From JBJXGF01 sp046153015 (lineage in GTDB: Bacteria; Actinomycetota; Acidimicrobiia; Acidimicrobiales; CAIXPF01): a stretch of 19,392 nt of DNA. The notes under the pieces are model-generated. The model searched no databases. It saw only the letters and a list, made by a program, of their open reading frames with translations, and was not told the origin of the DNA. A program made the position numbers and the translations under genes. The first letter of the stretch is position 1; every line of letters starts with the position of its first letter. The stretch covers positions 1 through 19,392 of the forward strand of contig JBJXGF010000020.1 of assembly GCA_046153015.1 (NCBI GenBank), written 5' to 3'. Shown piece by piece: positions 1 through 7,101 of this stretch.

Positions 1-180
1 CAGGACGGGCCGGATGTTGTCGCCGGCGCTGAACGTCTTCACCAGCTCGGTGGCGACCAACAAAGCGGTCATGAGAACCAACGATCCGCCTCCTCGGATC
101 GCCCCGCCCAGGGCCGGACGGCCCCACTCCTGCGAACGAGCGGCCGTGCGCAGCCCACCGCGGAGTGCACCTTTGGGGGG
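1..180 (-). other. Open minus-strand frame at left edge, possible partial membrane protein
   Basis: On the minus strand one frame stays open from about 240 to the window edge. Between about 80 and 30 it reads a hydrophobic segment (SLVLMTALLVATELVKTF) after a small Ala/Arg-rich stretch. This could be the middle of a membrane protein continuing outside the window and interrupted on its upstream side by the IS1380 remnant. No start codon, ribosome binding site or family can be recognised, and GC-rich DNA often leaves long open frames, so this is only a possibility. Confidence 0.2.
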
Positions 181-191
181 GCGCCTTCTTG

Positions 192-484
192 GTGACCGCC
201 TGCCAGTGCCTCGACGGGCTCGAAGTGATGTTCGATGACGAGCGAGCGGTGGCCAACGCCGGGCTGATCCTGCCGGCCAGGCTGGCTGCTCGTTTAGGGC
301 TCGAGTCCAAGGCGAACGCGCTGATCTCGTTGGCGGGCCCGGGCTGGCCGGCACCGGTGAGGTGCTGCACATCCGGTTCCGGAAAGGCTCGGCCATCGGG
401 CAGGGCGCCGAGCGGTTCGTACGGGAGGTCATCGGCCGGGTCCGGCGGGCCGGGGCCACCGGGGCGTTGTTCCTCCGAGCCGAC
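192..484 (+). pseudogene. IS1380-family transposase remnant
   Basis: Two pieces of an IS1380-type transposase are readable in different frames. From about 210 to 330 the frame reads FDDERAVANAGLILPARLA then ARLGLESKANALISLAG, which matches the N-terminus of actinobacterial IS1380 transposases. From about 353 to 484 another frame reads TGEVLHIRFRKGSA then GAERFVREVIGRVRRAGATG and ends at LFLRAD, the segment that precedes the second catalytic region (normally RADSGFW). About 130 residues that should lie between the pieces are missing, as is everything after RAD, including the C-terminal catalytic part. The element is therefore dead. No terminal inverted repeats were recognised. It lies about 90 nt upstream of the promoter of the toxin-antitoxin operon. 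Confidence 0.75.
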
Positions 485-570
485 GTACCGTTGGCTGCAT
501 CGTTGCTGGGTGAGGACGCGGAACCGGGGTGGCCGCCGTGCGCCTGCATCGACGAGGGCCGTCATGGCTC

Positions 571-599
571 TTGCAGATCGCTGAACGTGTACGTATGCT
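571..599 (+). promoter_or_regulatory. Promoter of the antitoxin-toxin operon (leaderless)
   Basis: TTGCAG (571-576) and TATGCT (594-599) are separated by exactly 17 bp, a good housekeeping-sigma arrangement. The -10 box ends six bases before the ATG at 606, so transcription should begin at or next to the start codon. There is no Shine-Dalgarno sequence before 606. Together these point to a leaderless mRNA, which is common in Actinomycetota. Confidence 0.6.
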
Positions 600-605
600 A
601 CGTAC
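589..605. promoter_or_regulatory. Palindromic operator overlapping the -10 box
   Basis: GTACGTA (589-595), TGC, TACGTAC (599-605) form a perfect 7-bp inverted repeat with a 3-bp spacer. It overlaps the -10 box and directly abuts the antitoxin ATG at 606. Ribbon-helix-helix antitoxins usually bind such short palindromes to repress their own operon, so this is the expected autoregulatory site. Binding itself is inferred. Confidence 0.6.
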
Positions 606-839
606 ATGCCGAACAAGACGATCAGCCTGCCTGATGACGTGGTGCCGATCATTGAAAGCCTCGGTGTCCCGTTTTCTCGGTGGGTGACTGATCAGCTTCG
701 GCGCCATGCGGCTCAGTCGAGCCTCAGCTTCGCTCAGCAGCTCGTCGCCGACGCGGCGCTGGCGAGAGGCGAGCGGCGGTTGACCAAGAAGGACGCTCGG
801 GCTGCGGGGGAGCGGATGGAGAGATCCGCACCGTGGTAG
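606..839 (+). CDS. Antitoxin, ribbon-helix-helix-like, partner of MazF
   Basis: A small 77-residue protein. The N-terminus (NKTISLPDDVVPIIESLG, then SRWVTDQLRRHA) has the beta-strand plus two-helix pattern of RHH/CopG-type DNA-binding antitoxins. The charged C-terminal tail (about residues 45-77, rich in Arg, Ala, Glu and Lys) would be the toxin-neutralising arm. It should dimerise, bind the palindrome at 589-605 and inhibit the toxin encoded downstream, whose start overlaps this gene by 7 nt. The ATG at 606 is chosen because the promoter spacing places the transcript start there. The type II antitoxin role is strongly implied by the MazF neighbour; the exact antitoxin subfamily is uncertain. 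Confidence 0.8.
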   Translation: MPNKTISLPDDVVPIIESLGVPFSRWVTDQLRRHAAQSSLSFAQQLVADAALARGERRLTKKDARAAGERMERSAPW

Positions 840-1150
840 CGCGCGGCGCCGTGTACTGGGTCGATCTGGACAAGCGGCGCCCGTGTGTCGTCGTGTCCTC
901 CGAGGACGTCCTTGGTGTGGACGTTTGGCAGACCCACGTGGTTCCCCTGACGTCGAATCTCGACCGAGCAGGGCTCGCTGGAAACGTGGCGCTCGCGGCT
1001 TCGTTGACGGGCCTGCCGAAAGACTCCGTTGCCGTCCCGCTTGGCTTGGAGCTGATAGATCGGTCCTGGTTGGCGGAACGTGTCGGGCAACTTCCCCGAT
1101 CGCTCATCGGCGCCATCGACGACGGCCTCCGGGCGGTGCTCGGCCTGTGA
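833..1150 (+). CDS. mazF: MazF/PemK-family mRNA interferase toxin
   Basis: A 105-residue protein of the usual MazF length. It starts with GTG inside the antitoxin's last codons (7-nt overlap), a typical translational coupling. Recognisable family blocks are RGAVYWVDLD (4-13), RRPCVVVSS (15-23), VVPLTSNL (36-43), TGLPKDSVAV (59-68) and AERVGQLP (81-88), ending in GLRAVLGL. R16 of RRP and T40 of PLTSN correspond to conserved active-site residues of MazF endoribonucleases. The family cleaves single-stranded RNA at short specific sequences in the cytoplasm. The loop between the first two strands is short, lacking the longer Gly-Ser-Glu-containing insert of E. coli-type MazF. Cleavage specificity cannot be read from the sequence. 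Confidence 0.9.
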   Translation: MVARGAVYWVDLDKRRPCVVVSSEDVLGVDVWQTHVVPLTSNLDRAGLAGNVALAASLTGLPKDSVAVPLGLELIDRSWLAERVGQLPRSLIGAIDDGLRAVLGL

Positions 1151-1250
1151 GCCGGACGCAACGCTCACCCCGAGGAGGTCCGCGGGATCGCCAGTCTCGT
1201 CTCCACATTTTCCGTACGGTCAGGAGAGGCTCTTCGGGACGGGGCGGAGC

Positions 1251-1715
1251 TCAGCGGCGGGGCTGGTGATGGGTTTGCCGGCCTACTTCGTAGGCGGCGG
1301 CGAGGTGACGGTGGAAGTCGTCGTCGATGTCGTCGGGGTGGGTGAGTCGGAACTCGTGGACGTGGTTGCGGGGCGAGTAGGTGGTCACCCGCGTGAAGCG
1401 GGGGTCGAGATGGTGCTCGGCGAGGACGAGGTGGCCGTTCAGCCACCGCCGCCGGGGCATCAGCACGGCGAAGCTCATCCGCTTGTGGAATGCGATGCGG
1501 CTGGCCTGCGGCAGGATCTCCACCGGCCCGAGCGCCCGGACCGCCGCGACGAAAGCGTCGAAGGTCGCCCGCACGTTGAGCTCGACGTTGTCGAGGTGCT
1601 CGTCGAGCGACCGGAGGGCCCGGCACGTGTGCACCTGGCCGACGCTGGCGAAGCTCCGCCCACATGCCGGGCATCGCCACAGCGGCCGATCAGGTTCGTG
1701 GCGCCGTACGGTCAC
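1251..1715 (-). CDS. DUF5655-domain protein with N-terminal zinc-finger-like motif
   Basis: The frame is open from an ATG at 1784, but the GTG at 1715 is preceded by AGGGAGG eight bases upstream and starts exactly where family similarity begins, giving 154 residues. The N-terminus carries WRCPACGRSF then GQVHTC, a C-x2-C ... H-x-C zinc-binding pattern. The rest matches DUF5655: VEILPQASRIAFHKRMSF, MPRRRWLNGHLVLA, TTYSPRNHVHEFRL, and a C-terminal DDDFHRHLAAAYEVG. DUF5655 proteins are small cytosolic proteins of unknown function, sometimes compared with predicted transport or nucleic-acid-related proteins. The gene is divergent from the alpha/beta hydrolase at 1874, with 158 bp between them. 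Family assignment is fairly firm; function is unknown. Confidence 0.8.
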   Translation of the reverse strand: MTVRRHEPDRPLWRCPACGRSFASVGQVHTCRALRSLDEHLDNVELNVRATFDAFVAAVRALGPVEILPQASRIAFHKRMSFAVLMPRRRWLNGHLVLAEHHLDPRFTRVTTYSPRNHVHEFRLTHPDDIDDDFHRHLAAAYEVGRQTHHQPRR

Positions 1716-1873
1716 GGGCCTATCCTCCCTCAGCGCCAGCTGGGCCGTTGTTGTGGTGCAACCGCCAGGCCACCGCCAGCCCAAATCAAAGGCTGCAAGC
1801 GGCGGAGCACCTCGATGCTACGGTCTGACCGTCAGGCGGTTGACTGTGAAGTCGACCTTGAGGGAAGGCGCAA

Positions 1874-2626
1874 ATGGCAGCGTTCGTGCTGGTGCACCCA
1901 GCCTGGATGGGCGGCTGGTGCTGGCGGAAAGTGGCTCCTCTGCTTCGCCAGGAGGGTCACGAGGTGCACTGCCCCACCCTGACCGGCTTCGGTGAGCGGG
2001 CTCACTTGGCCCGACCCGAGGTGGGACTGGATACGCACGTCGAGGACATCTGCCGCCTCCTCGAGTGCGAGGATCTGCGTCGGGTTCTTCTCGTTGGCAA
2101 CAGCTCGGGTGGCGCGGTCATTACGGGGGTAGCCGACCGCGCCCCCGATCGGCTGGCCCGGGTCGTTTACCTGGACGCGTTCGTCCCGGAGGACGGGCAG
2201 TGCATCTTCGACCTCGTAGCCCCCGATCGGCGCTCGGCGATGGAAACGATGATCGAGACCGAGGGAGACGGCTGGCTGCTGCCGCGCTTCGCGCCGCCGC
2301 CATGGGAGGCCATTGCCCGTCAGGCCTGGCAGATCACCAGCGGCGAGGACCTGGCCTGGTTTCTCCCACGCTTGGCGCCGACGCCAGTCGGCCACTTCTC
2401 CCAGCCCTTCCGGCGCAACGAACCGGTCAGCTCGCTGGCCCGTTCGTACGTTCGCTGCACCCGTTTCGAGCACGCCGGCTTCGACCGCTACGCCGAGGCG
2501 GCCCACCGCCTCCCGGGCTGGACATGCCACGAACTCGATGCACCCCACCTCCCATTCGTCACCCACCCAGCCGAGCTGGCCACACTGCTGACGACGCTCG
2601 CCCGCTCGACCCCGGAATCCCCCTGA
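1874..2626 (+). CDS. Alpha/beta hydrolase (MES/hydroxynitrile-lyase-like esterase)
   Basis: A 250-residue alpha/beta-hydrolase. FVLVHPAWMGGWCWRKVAP (4-22) is the first strand and oxyanion loop of the plant-methylesterase/hydroxynitrile-lyase-like group, followed by HCPTLTGFGERAHL. The nucleophile elbow is GNSSG with Ser77. The catalytic His is most likely H225 in APHLPFVTHPAELA. The catalytic acid is not obvious in the usual place (around YVRCTRFEH, residues 192-200), so activity should not be assumed. Members hydrolyse small esters or amides in the cytoplasm. There is no signal peptide. AGGGAAGG lies seven bases before the ATG. The gene appears monocistronic and diverges from the DUF5655 gene. 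The substrate is unknown. Confidence 0.85.
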   Translation: MAAFVLVHPAWMGGWCWRKVAPLLRQEGHEVHCPTLTGFGERAHLARPEVGLDTHVEDICRLLECEDLRRVLLVGNSSGGAVITGVADRAPDRLARVVYLDAFVPEDGQCIFDLVAPDRRSAMETMIETEGDGWLLPRFAPPPWEAIARQAWQITSGEDLAWFLPRLAPTPVGHFSQPFRRNEPVSSLARSYVRCTRFEHAGFDRYAEAAHRLPGWTCHELDAPHLPFVTHPAELATLLTTLARSTPESP

Positions 2627-2964
2627 CGGTGAAACTGGCGGCGACGCCGAGCCCGGCGATCCGCGACCGCCGTCGTGCGTCACCGATGCCTCCGGCCAGG
2701 CGCGACGTTCACGTGGGCCGGGAGCGGGCCGCTCGGTCCGCTCGGTGACCCGGCGCCGACATCCCCGCGACTCAGTCCCACTTTCTGTGTTCGAGGGAGC
2801 GCCCAGCGGAGCGGTTTCGGGCGGGTGAGGACTCGAGGCAGGGGCGCGAAGAGGGCCCCGGCGCGGAAACCTTGCTCGAGGCGGCGGGTGGCCCGGCCAT
2901 TTCCTGTAGGGTTGGCTTCGCGCCTGGTTCACGACGGACCTCGCGCCAAGAGAGAAGAGTCAAG
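2627..2964. other. Intergenic stretch before the cold-shock gene
   Basis: About 340 bp separate the hydrolase from the cold-shock gene. No frame here has family-like content or a ribosome binding site. A TAGGGT hexamer at 2907-2912 resembles an actinobacterial -10 box and would give a cold-shock mRNA leader of about 45 nt, but no matching -35 box lies at the right distance. Cold-shock genes often have structured leaders; I see no convincing stem. Confidence 0.4.
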
Positions 2965-3165
2965 TTGATCAGAGGCACCGTCAAGTTCTTCAACGCTGAG
3001 AAGGGCTTCGGCTTCATCTCACGCGATGCGGGCGAGGACGTTTTCGTGCATTACTCCAACATCCAAGGCAATGGCTATCGGAACTTGGAGGAAGGCCAGT
3101 CGGTCGAGTTCGACGTCGCTCCCGGCCGGAAGGGCGAGGAAGCGCAGAACGTTCGGCTCGTCTGA
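2965..3165 (+). CDS. Cold-shock protein (CspA family)
   Basis: A 66-residue single cold-shock domain, the normal family length, when started at the TTG at 2965. Upstream in frame there is only a non-homologous extension, and no ATG or GTG precedes the conserved GTVKFFNAEKGFGFI, so TTG is the likely start; a purine-rich AGAGAAGAG precedes it. RNP1 (KGFGFI) and RNP2 (DVFVHYSNI) are intact, as is the C-terminal block EEGQSVEFDV ... EAQNVRLV. These proteins bind single-stranded RNA/DNA in the cytoplasm and melt RNA secondary structure. The gene stands alone and ends in the strong terminator at 3176-3218. Confidence 0.93.
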   Translation: MIRGTVKFFNAEKGFGFISRDAGEDVFVHYSNIQGNGYRNLEEGQSVEFDVAPGRKGEEAQNVRLV

Positions 3166-3175
3166 CCGAAGCGTT

Positions 3176-3218
3176 GAGAGGAGGCCCTCGGCGTCGCCGG
3201 GGGCCTCCTCTCGTTTTT
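3176..3218 (+). terminator. Rho-independent terminator of the cold-shock gene
   Basis: GAGAGGAGGCCC (3176-3187) pairs perfectly over 12 bp with GGGCCTCCTCTC (3201-3212). The 13-nt loop can pair a little itself (CGGC/GCCG). A run of five T follows at 3214-3218. It begins ten bases after the cold-shock stop codon. This is the clearest intrinsic terminator in the window. Confidence 0.92.
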
Positions 3219-3339
3219 CGGATCGGTCGGCTGGTGGCGAGATGCGACGATTGGTCCGTGGACGCGGCGACGGTTGCCGGAGTGGCTTGGAGCATCGAGG
3301 ACGTGACAGCGGCCGACGTCTGCTCGGTCGGGGGTGCGC

Positions 3340-4314
3340 TCAGGGCTTCGCCGCCGTGAGGCCGTTGCCGGCGGCGGCGGAGAGCCGCGCTGCGACTGCC
3401 GAAAGGTGTAGGCGGAGCTCTGGCGGCTCGATGATCGTGACTGGCGCGTCCAAGGTCGTGACGATATGGGTGGGCCAGTGGAACGAGTCGACATCCATCG
3501 TGATCCGGCATCGGCCGGTGTCGAGATCGTCCACCGACACCCAGGCCCCGAATCTGGCGCGGACCTCAGCACCGGCGGCCTCCACGTCGATCACGACGTG
3601 CGTCGTGGCCCCAACGCGGTCCCGGTTGCCGCGGACGTACTCGTAGAGGTCGGCGGCGGGGGCTGTCCGAGGTGTGAAGGAGTTGCGCGCCAGCTCGGGA
3701 ACGGTCATCCGGTCGAGCCGGAAGGTCCGCCAGTCGCAGCGATCGCAGTCGTAGGCGACGACGTACCAGCGTTGCTGGAGCGCGACGACCCGGCACGGCT
3801 CGACGTAGCGCCGTGCAGGCGCCCCCTGCGCCGGGGCGTAGTCGAACGACAGGCGCAGGTGGTCACGACACGCGGCGGTGACGGCGTCGAGGACCGAAAG
3901 GGCGGGTGCGGCGCGGTCCGCGCTGGGACCGAAGTCGGTGGTTCGACGGACGTTGTCGGCGCGGGCCTGCTGGTCGGGCCCCAGCATCGACAGCGTCTTG
4001 GTGAGCGCGCCGAGCGAGGCCTCGGAGAGCTCCGTCGCCCCCCGGGCGGCCGAGTGGAGCGCCACGACCAAGGCGATCACCTCCTCGGCGTCGAGGAGCA
4101 GGGCCGTGTCACCCGTCGAGCCGCGAAGGCGGTAACCGCCGTCGACCCCGCGGTCGGAGTCGACGGCGTAGCCCAGCGTCCGGAGCCGGTCGATGTCTCG
4201 CCGCAGCGTCCGCGGCGAGACCTCCAGACGATCGGCGAGGTCGGCTGCGGGCCATCGGCGGCGCCGCTGCAGGAGGGACAGCAACCGTAGGGTCCGTGTC
4301 GCCGTGTCAGCCAT
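3340..4314 (-). CDS. HTH/WYL-domain transcriptional regulator (YafY-like)
   Basis: A 324-residue regulator started at the ATG at 4314; another in-frame ATG at 4323 is equally possible and neither has a clear Shine-Dalgarno. A longer frame upstream is not family-like. Residues 5-60 form a winged HTH of the DeoR/HTH_11 type (LLSLLQRRRRWPAADLADRL, then SPRTLRRDIDRLRTLGYAV), with GVDGGYRLR as the wing. The middle and C-terminus form a WYL domain: RRYVEPCRVVALQQRWYVVAY around 168-188 and WRTFRLDRM around 195-203, then the WCX-type extension. WYL domains bind nucleotide or nucleic-acid ligands and control the attached HTH. The gene diverges from the PNPOx-like gene at 4481, which it probably regulates. 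Confidence 0.9.
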   Translation of the reverse strand: MADTATRTLRLLSLLQRRRRWPAADLADRLEVSPRTLRRDIDRLRTLGYAVDSDRGVDGGYRLRGSTGDTALLLDAEEVIALVVALHSAARGATELSEASLGALTKTLSMLGPDQQARADNVRRTTDFGPSADRAAPALSVLDAVTAACRDHLRLSFDYAPAQGAPARRYVEPCRVVALQQRWYVVAYDCDRCDWRTFRLDRMTVPELARNSFTPRTAPAADLYEYVRGNRDRVGATTHVVIDVEAAGAEVRARFGAWVSVDDLDTGRCRITMDVDSFHWPTHIVTTLDAPVTIIEPPELRLHLSAVAARLSAAAGNGLTAAKP

Positions 4315-4480
4315 CGCGACCATTCTGGAGCGGATTGCGGCCGGATAGTGGCCGCACGGAGCGACAGGATGTGGCCATGACCACGCCACGGTGAGCGAGA
4401 TCAGCCTCGGCGGGGTCAGAGAAGGCCCACAGGTTGTTGCTCGCTGCCACCAGCGAGCCCGGCCCGCCAAGGAGCACACG

Positions 4481-4978
4481 ATGACGGCTATCGTTCCGAC
4501 CGCCACCGCAGCCAGGTTCCCGGCTGAGTACGGGCAGACCGCCGACACGATGTCCGACCTGCTCGACTGGCCGGACGTCGCCGAACGGGTTGCCGCGGCC
4601 CGCAACTACTGGCTGGCCACGACCACCGAGGACGGCCGTCCCTATCTTCGCCCGGTGGACGGCGTGTTCGTCGACGCCACCCTGGCGTTCGGAGGTTCGC
4701 CGGCGACGAGATGGGTGCGGAATCTGCAGCAGCGGCCGAGCGTGTCGGCCAGCCTGCCCGACGACGACCATGCCGTCGTTCTCGAAGGATCCGTCGAGTG
4801 GGTCGCGTCGGCCGAGCACCCGATCGCGGGCGCGGTCCGGGCCGCAAACGTGGCCAAATACCCGCAGTACTTCTCCGACTCCACGGGGTTCTCGCCGTTC
4901 TGGGCGCTGCGGCCCCGCCGCGTGTACGCCTGGTCGTTGACCGGCTTCCCGGCCAGGGCAACCCGCTTCGACTTCTGA
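4481..4978 (+). CDS. Pyridoxamine 5'-phosphate oxidase-family protein
   Basis: The ATG at 4481 is chosen because AAGGAG lies six bases upstream; the frame opens earlier but without similarity. The 165-residue product has the split-barrel FMN-binding pattern of the PNPOx-like superfamily: YWLATTTEDGRPYLRPVDGV (about 46-65), TRWVRNLQQRPSVSASL (about 76-92), then VVLEGSVEWV. Such proteins bind FMN or F420 and act on diverse redox substrates or heme; this short form is not a vitamin B6 enzyme by default. The C-terminus (FWALRPRRVYAWSLTGF, RATRFDF) is typical of the actinobacterial group. Its divergent WYL regulator suggests ligand-controlled expression. Substrate and cofactor are not determined. 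Confidence 0.85.
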   Translation: MTAIVPTATAARFPAEYGQTADTMSDLLDWPDVAERVAAARNYWLATTTEDGRPYLRPVDGVFVDATLAFGGSPATRWVRNLQQRPSVSASLPDDDHAVVLEGSVEWVASAEHPIAGAVRAANVAKYPQYFSDSTGFSPFWALRPRRVYAWSLTGFPARATRFDF

Positions 4979-5020
4979 TCGGCGAGTTCCGCTCACGGCC
5001 CGGGTGCTCGCTCACCGATC
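4977..5020. terminator. Possible stem-loop between convergent genes
   Basis: GATCGGCGAG (4977-4986, overlapping the stop codon of the PNPOx-like gene) can pair with CTCACCGATC (5011-5020) with one mismatch. It sits between the convergent PNPOx-like and ABC permease genes, a position where a shared terminator would be useful. There is no T-run on either side, so it is a weak candidate. Confidence 0.3.
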
Positions 5021-5152
5021 GGTCAACCTCGTCACTGACCGCTGTCGTAGGGTTTGGTGATCAGCTCCAGCAAGGGGCAGAACGCCGCTCGAGGCAGCGG
5101 TGGTGAGCAGTGATGCCACTTGGGCGCTGTCGCGGTGTGTTCCTCCGCTCGC

Positions 5153-6202
5153 TCAGGTCTTGTCCCAGCGGAAGAGTCGGGTGGCGAGGAGGGTGAAGGC
5201 GGCGGCGAAGCCGACGAGGACGGCTATGTGGGGGAGGGTGGAGGCGGCCGGCTGGTTGCGGACCATGACGTCTTTGAGGGCTTCGAGGAGGTGGGTCAGG
5301 GGCATGAAGTCGGCGACGGCTTGCATCCAGGCGGGGGCGGCGTCGAGGGGGATGAACGCGCCGGAGAGGAATGCCATGGGCACGACCACGAGGTTGGCGA
5401 TGGTGCTGGCGGCGTCGACGGTTTTCGACACGGCGCCGACGAGCAGGCCTATCGACAGGAAGGCGAGGTTGCCGACGAGCACGAGGGGAACGGCCATCCA
5501 CCATGGACCGGACAGTTGCAGGTCGAAGATCACGACGCCGACGGCGAGGAACAGTGCGGTTTGCACCAGGGCGACGGCGAGGCTGACCGCGACCCGGGCG
5601 GCGGCGATCTCGCCGGCGGGGGTGGGGGTGAGTCGAAGGCGGCGGAGCACACCCTTGGTGCGCCAGTTGACGAGGGTGAGCGCGCCGCCGAACACCGCGC
5701 CGATGGAGACGGCCCAGGCGAGCAGGCCGGGAGTGAGGAACTCGATGCCGGACAGGGATTCGTCTTCGACCTGTTGGGCTTGCAGCTGGTAGGTCTCGGC
5801 GCCTCCGAGCGCGTCCAGGTTCGCTTGGTCGACGACCGAGTTGACGACGCCGATCACAGTCTGGCCGCCGACCTGGTCGGTCGCCTGGTAGCGGATCGTG
5901 ATCTGGTCGCCGTCTTCGGCGATGACGGCGACGGCGTCGCCGTCGGACACCCGCTCGACACCTGCTTGGAGGCTGGGCACGGTTTCGATGTCGAGGATCT
6001 GGGTGGGAAGCGCCTCGATGACCGGGCCGGCGCCGGTGACGAGCACGTCGAAGCGGCTTCGGCTGTCGTCGTCGCCGAAGATCCCACCGAAGATCACGAG
6101 GAACAGCAGCGGGAACAGCAGGGTGAAGAACGCGGCGGCGGGATCGCGTACGAACCCGGTGAACATGGCGCGTGCGAGCTCGCCGGCTCGGCGGGCTCTC
6201 AT
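5153..6202 (-). CDS. ABC-2 type exporter permease
   Basis: A 349-residue membrane protein. The ATG at 6202 overlaps the ATPase stop as ATGA and has GGGAG upstream, so it is preferred over the GTG at 6211. The topology is that of DrrB/YhhJ-like ABC-2 permeases: one N-terminal helix (FFTLLFPLLFLVIFGGIFG), a large extracytoplasmic domain of about 115 residues, then about five helices beginning near FLTPGLLAWAVSIGAVFGGAL. The signature PMAFLSGAFIPLDAAPAWMQ lies before the last loop, and the C-terminal helix ends in LFRWDKT. It should form the channel of an exporter with the ATPase encoded just upstream. Exported substrates in this family include drugs, lipids and polyketides; none can be inferred here. 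Confidence 0.92.
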   Translation of the reverse strand: MRARRAGELARAMFTGFVRDPAAAFFTLLFPLLFLVIFGGIFGDDDSRSRFDVLVTGAGPVIEALPTQILDIETVPSLQAGVERVSDGDAVAVIAEDGDQITIRYQATDQVGGQTVIGVVNSVVDQANLDALGGAETYQLQAQQVEDESLSGIEFLTPGLLAWAVSIGAVFGGALTLVNWRTKGVLRRLRLTPTPAGEIAAARVAVSLAVALVQTALFLAVGVVIFDLQLSGPWWMAVPLVLVGNLAFLSIGLLVGAVSKTVDAASTIANLVVVPMAFLSGAFIPLDAAPAWMQAVADFMPLTHLLEALKDVMVRNQPAASTLPHIAVLVGFAAAFTLLATRLFRWDKT

Positions 6203-7101
6203 TGGCGCCACTCCCGTCCGGTGAGCGCCAAGAACACGTCTTGGAGGGTGGCGCCGTGGACTTCGACGTGGTCAACCAGGGCACGGTGGTCGAGCTCGCG
6301 CAGCAGCTTGGCCCGGTTCCGGGTGGTGATGGTGGTCGTGACGCCGTCGCTGCGGACAGTTTCTGCGCCGGGCAGCTCCGCCGCCTGGGCCGGGTCGAGC
6401 GCGCTGGCCGGCAGGAGGACCTGCACCGCCACGTCGAGGTCGCGCACGAGCCGGGCGGGGGCGTCGAGGGCGAGGACGCGGCCGTGGTCCATGATCGCCA
6501 CCCGGTCGCAGAGGGTTTCGGCTTCGTCCATGTAGTGCGTGGTCATGATCACGGTCTTGCCGGCCTGCGCGATGGCTCGGATGACGTCCCAGAGGTGTTG
6601 GCGGGACTGGGGGTCGAGCCCGGCTGAGGGCTCGTCGAGGAACACGACGTCGGGGTCGTGCACGAGCGCGCAGGCGATGGCGAGGCGTTGCACCTGCCCG
6701 CCCGACATCTTCTCCACCCGCACCTTGGCGCTGTCGGTGAGCCCGACCCTGGCGAGCGCGTCCGGAACCCGTGCGGGTGGGGCGCCGTAGAGCGAGGCGA
6801 ACACCCGCAGCTGTTCTCGGGCGGTGAGCCGGTCAAAGAACGCCGAGGTCTGCAACTGCACGCCGATGCGGCCCAGCAGGTCGGGGTTGCGGGGCCACAC
6901 CGGCTGTCCGAACAGTCGGACCTGGCCGGAATCGGCCTGGCGCAGCCCTTCGGTGATCTCCAACGCCGTGGTCTTGCCCGCGCCGTTCGGGCCCAACAGC
7001 CCGAAGATCTCACCGGCGGGCACCTCGAAGGACACCCCATCCACGGCCTGCACGTCGCCGTAGCGTTTGCATACCTGCTCGGCCACCAGCGCGGCGGTCA
7101 C
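6199..7101 (-). CDS. ABC exporter ATP-binding protein (DrrA-like)
   Basis: A 300-residue ATPase with every motif in place: Walker A GPNGAGKT (37-44), Q-loop Q84 in VQLQTSAFFDRLT, signature MSGGQ (132-136; Met replaces the common Leu), Walker B VVFLDEP (152-158) with E157, D-loop AGLD, and H-loop His189 in MTTHYMDEAE. After about residue 225 comes the C-terminal domain seen in multidrug and antibiotic exporters. The GTG start at 7101 overlaps the upstream gene's stop as GTGA, and the 3' end overlaps the permease start as ATGA. Translation of three frames is thus coupled. It should energise export by the permease next door. Confidence 0.93.
   Translation of the reverse strand: MTAALVAEQVCKRYGDVQAVDGVSFEVPAGEIFGLLGPNGAGKTTALEITEGLRQADSGQVRLFGQPVWPRNPDLLGRIGVQLQTSAFFDRLTAREQLRVFASLYGAPPARVPDALARVGLTDSAKVRVEKMSGGQVQRLAIACALVHDPDVVFLDEPSAGLDPQSRQHLWDVIRAIAQAGKTVIMTTHYMDEAETLCDRVAIMDHGRVLALDAPARLVRDLDVAVQVLLPASALDPAQAAELPGAETVRSDGVTTTITTRNRAKLLRELDHRALVDHVEVHGATLQDVFLALTGREWRQ

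Noticed and set aside
1832..2932. Long minus-strand open frame (366 codons) opposite the alpha/beta hydrolase
   Set aside because: It mirrors the hydrolase codons, shows no domain-like text, and the plus-strand gene has clear catalytic motifs and a ribosome site.
5120..6535. 471-codon plus-strand frame opposite the ABC permease and ATPase
   Set aside because: Gly/Glu/Asp-rich antisense shadow; the permease and ATPase on the minus strand have complete motifs.
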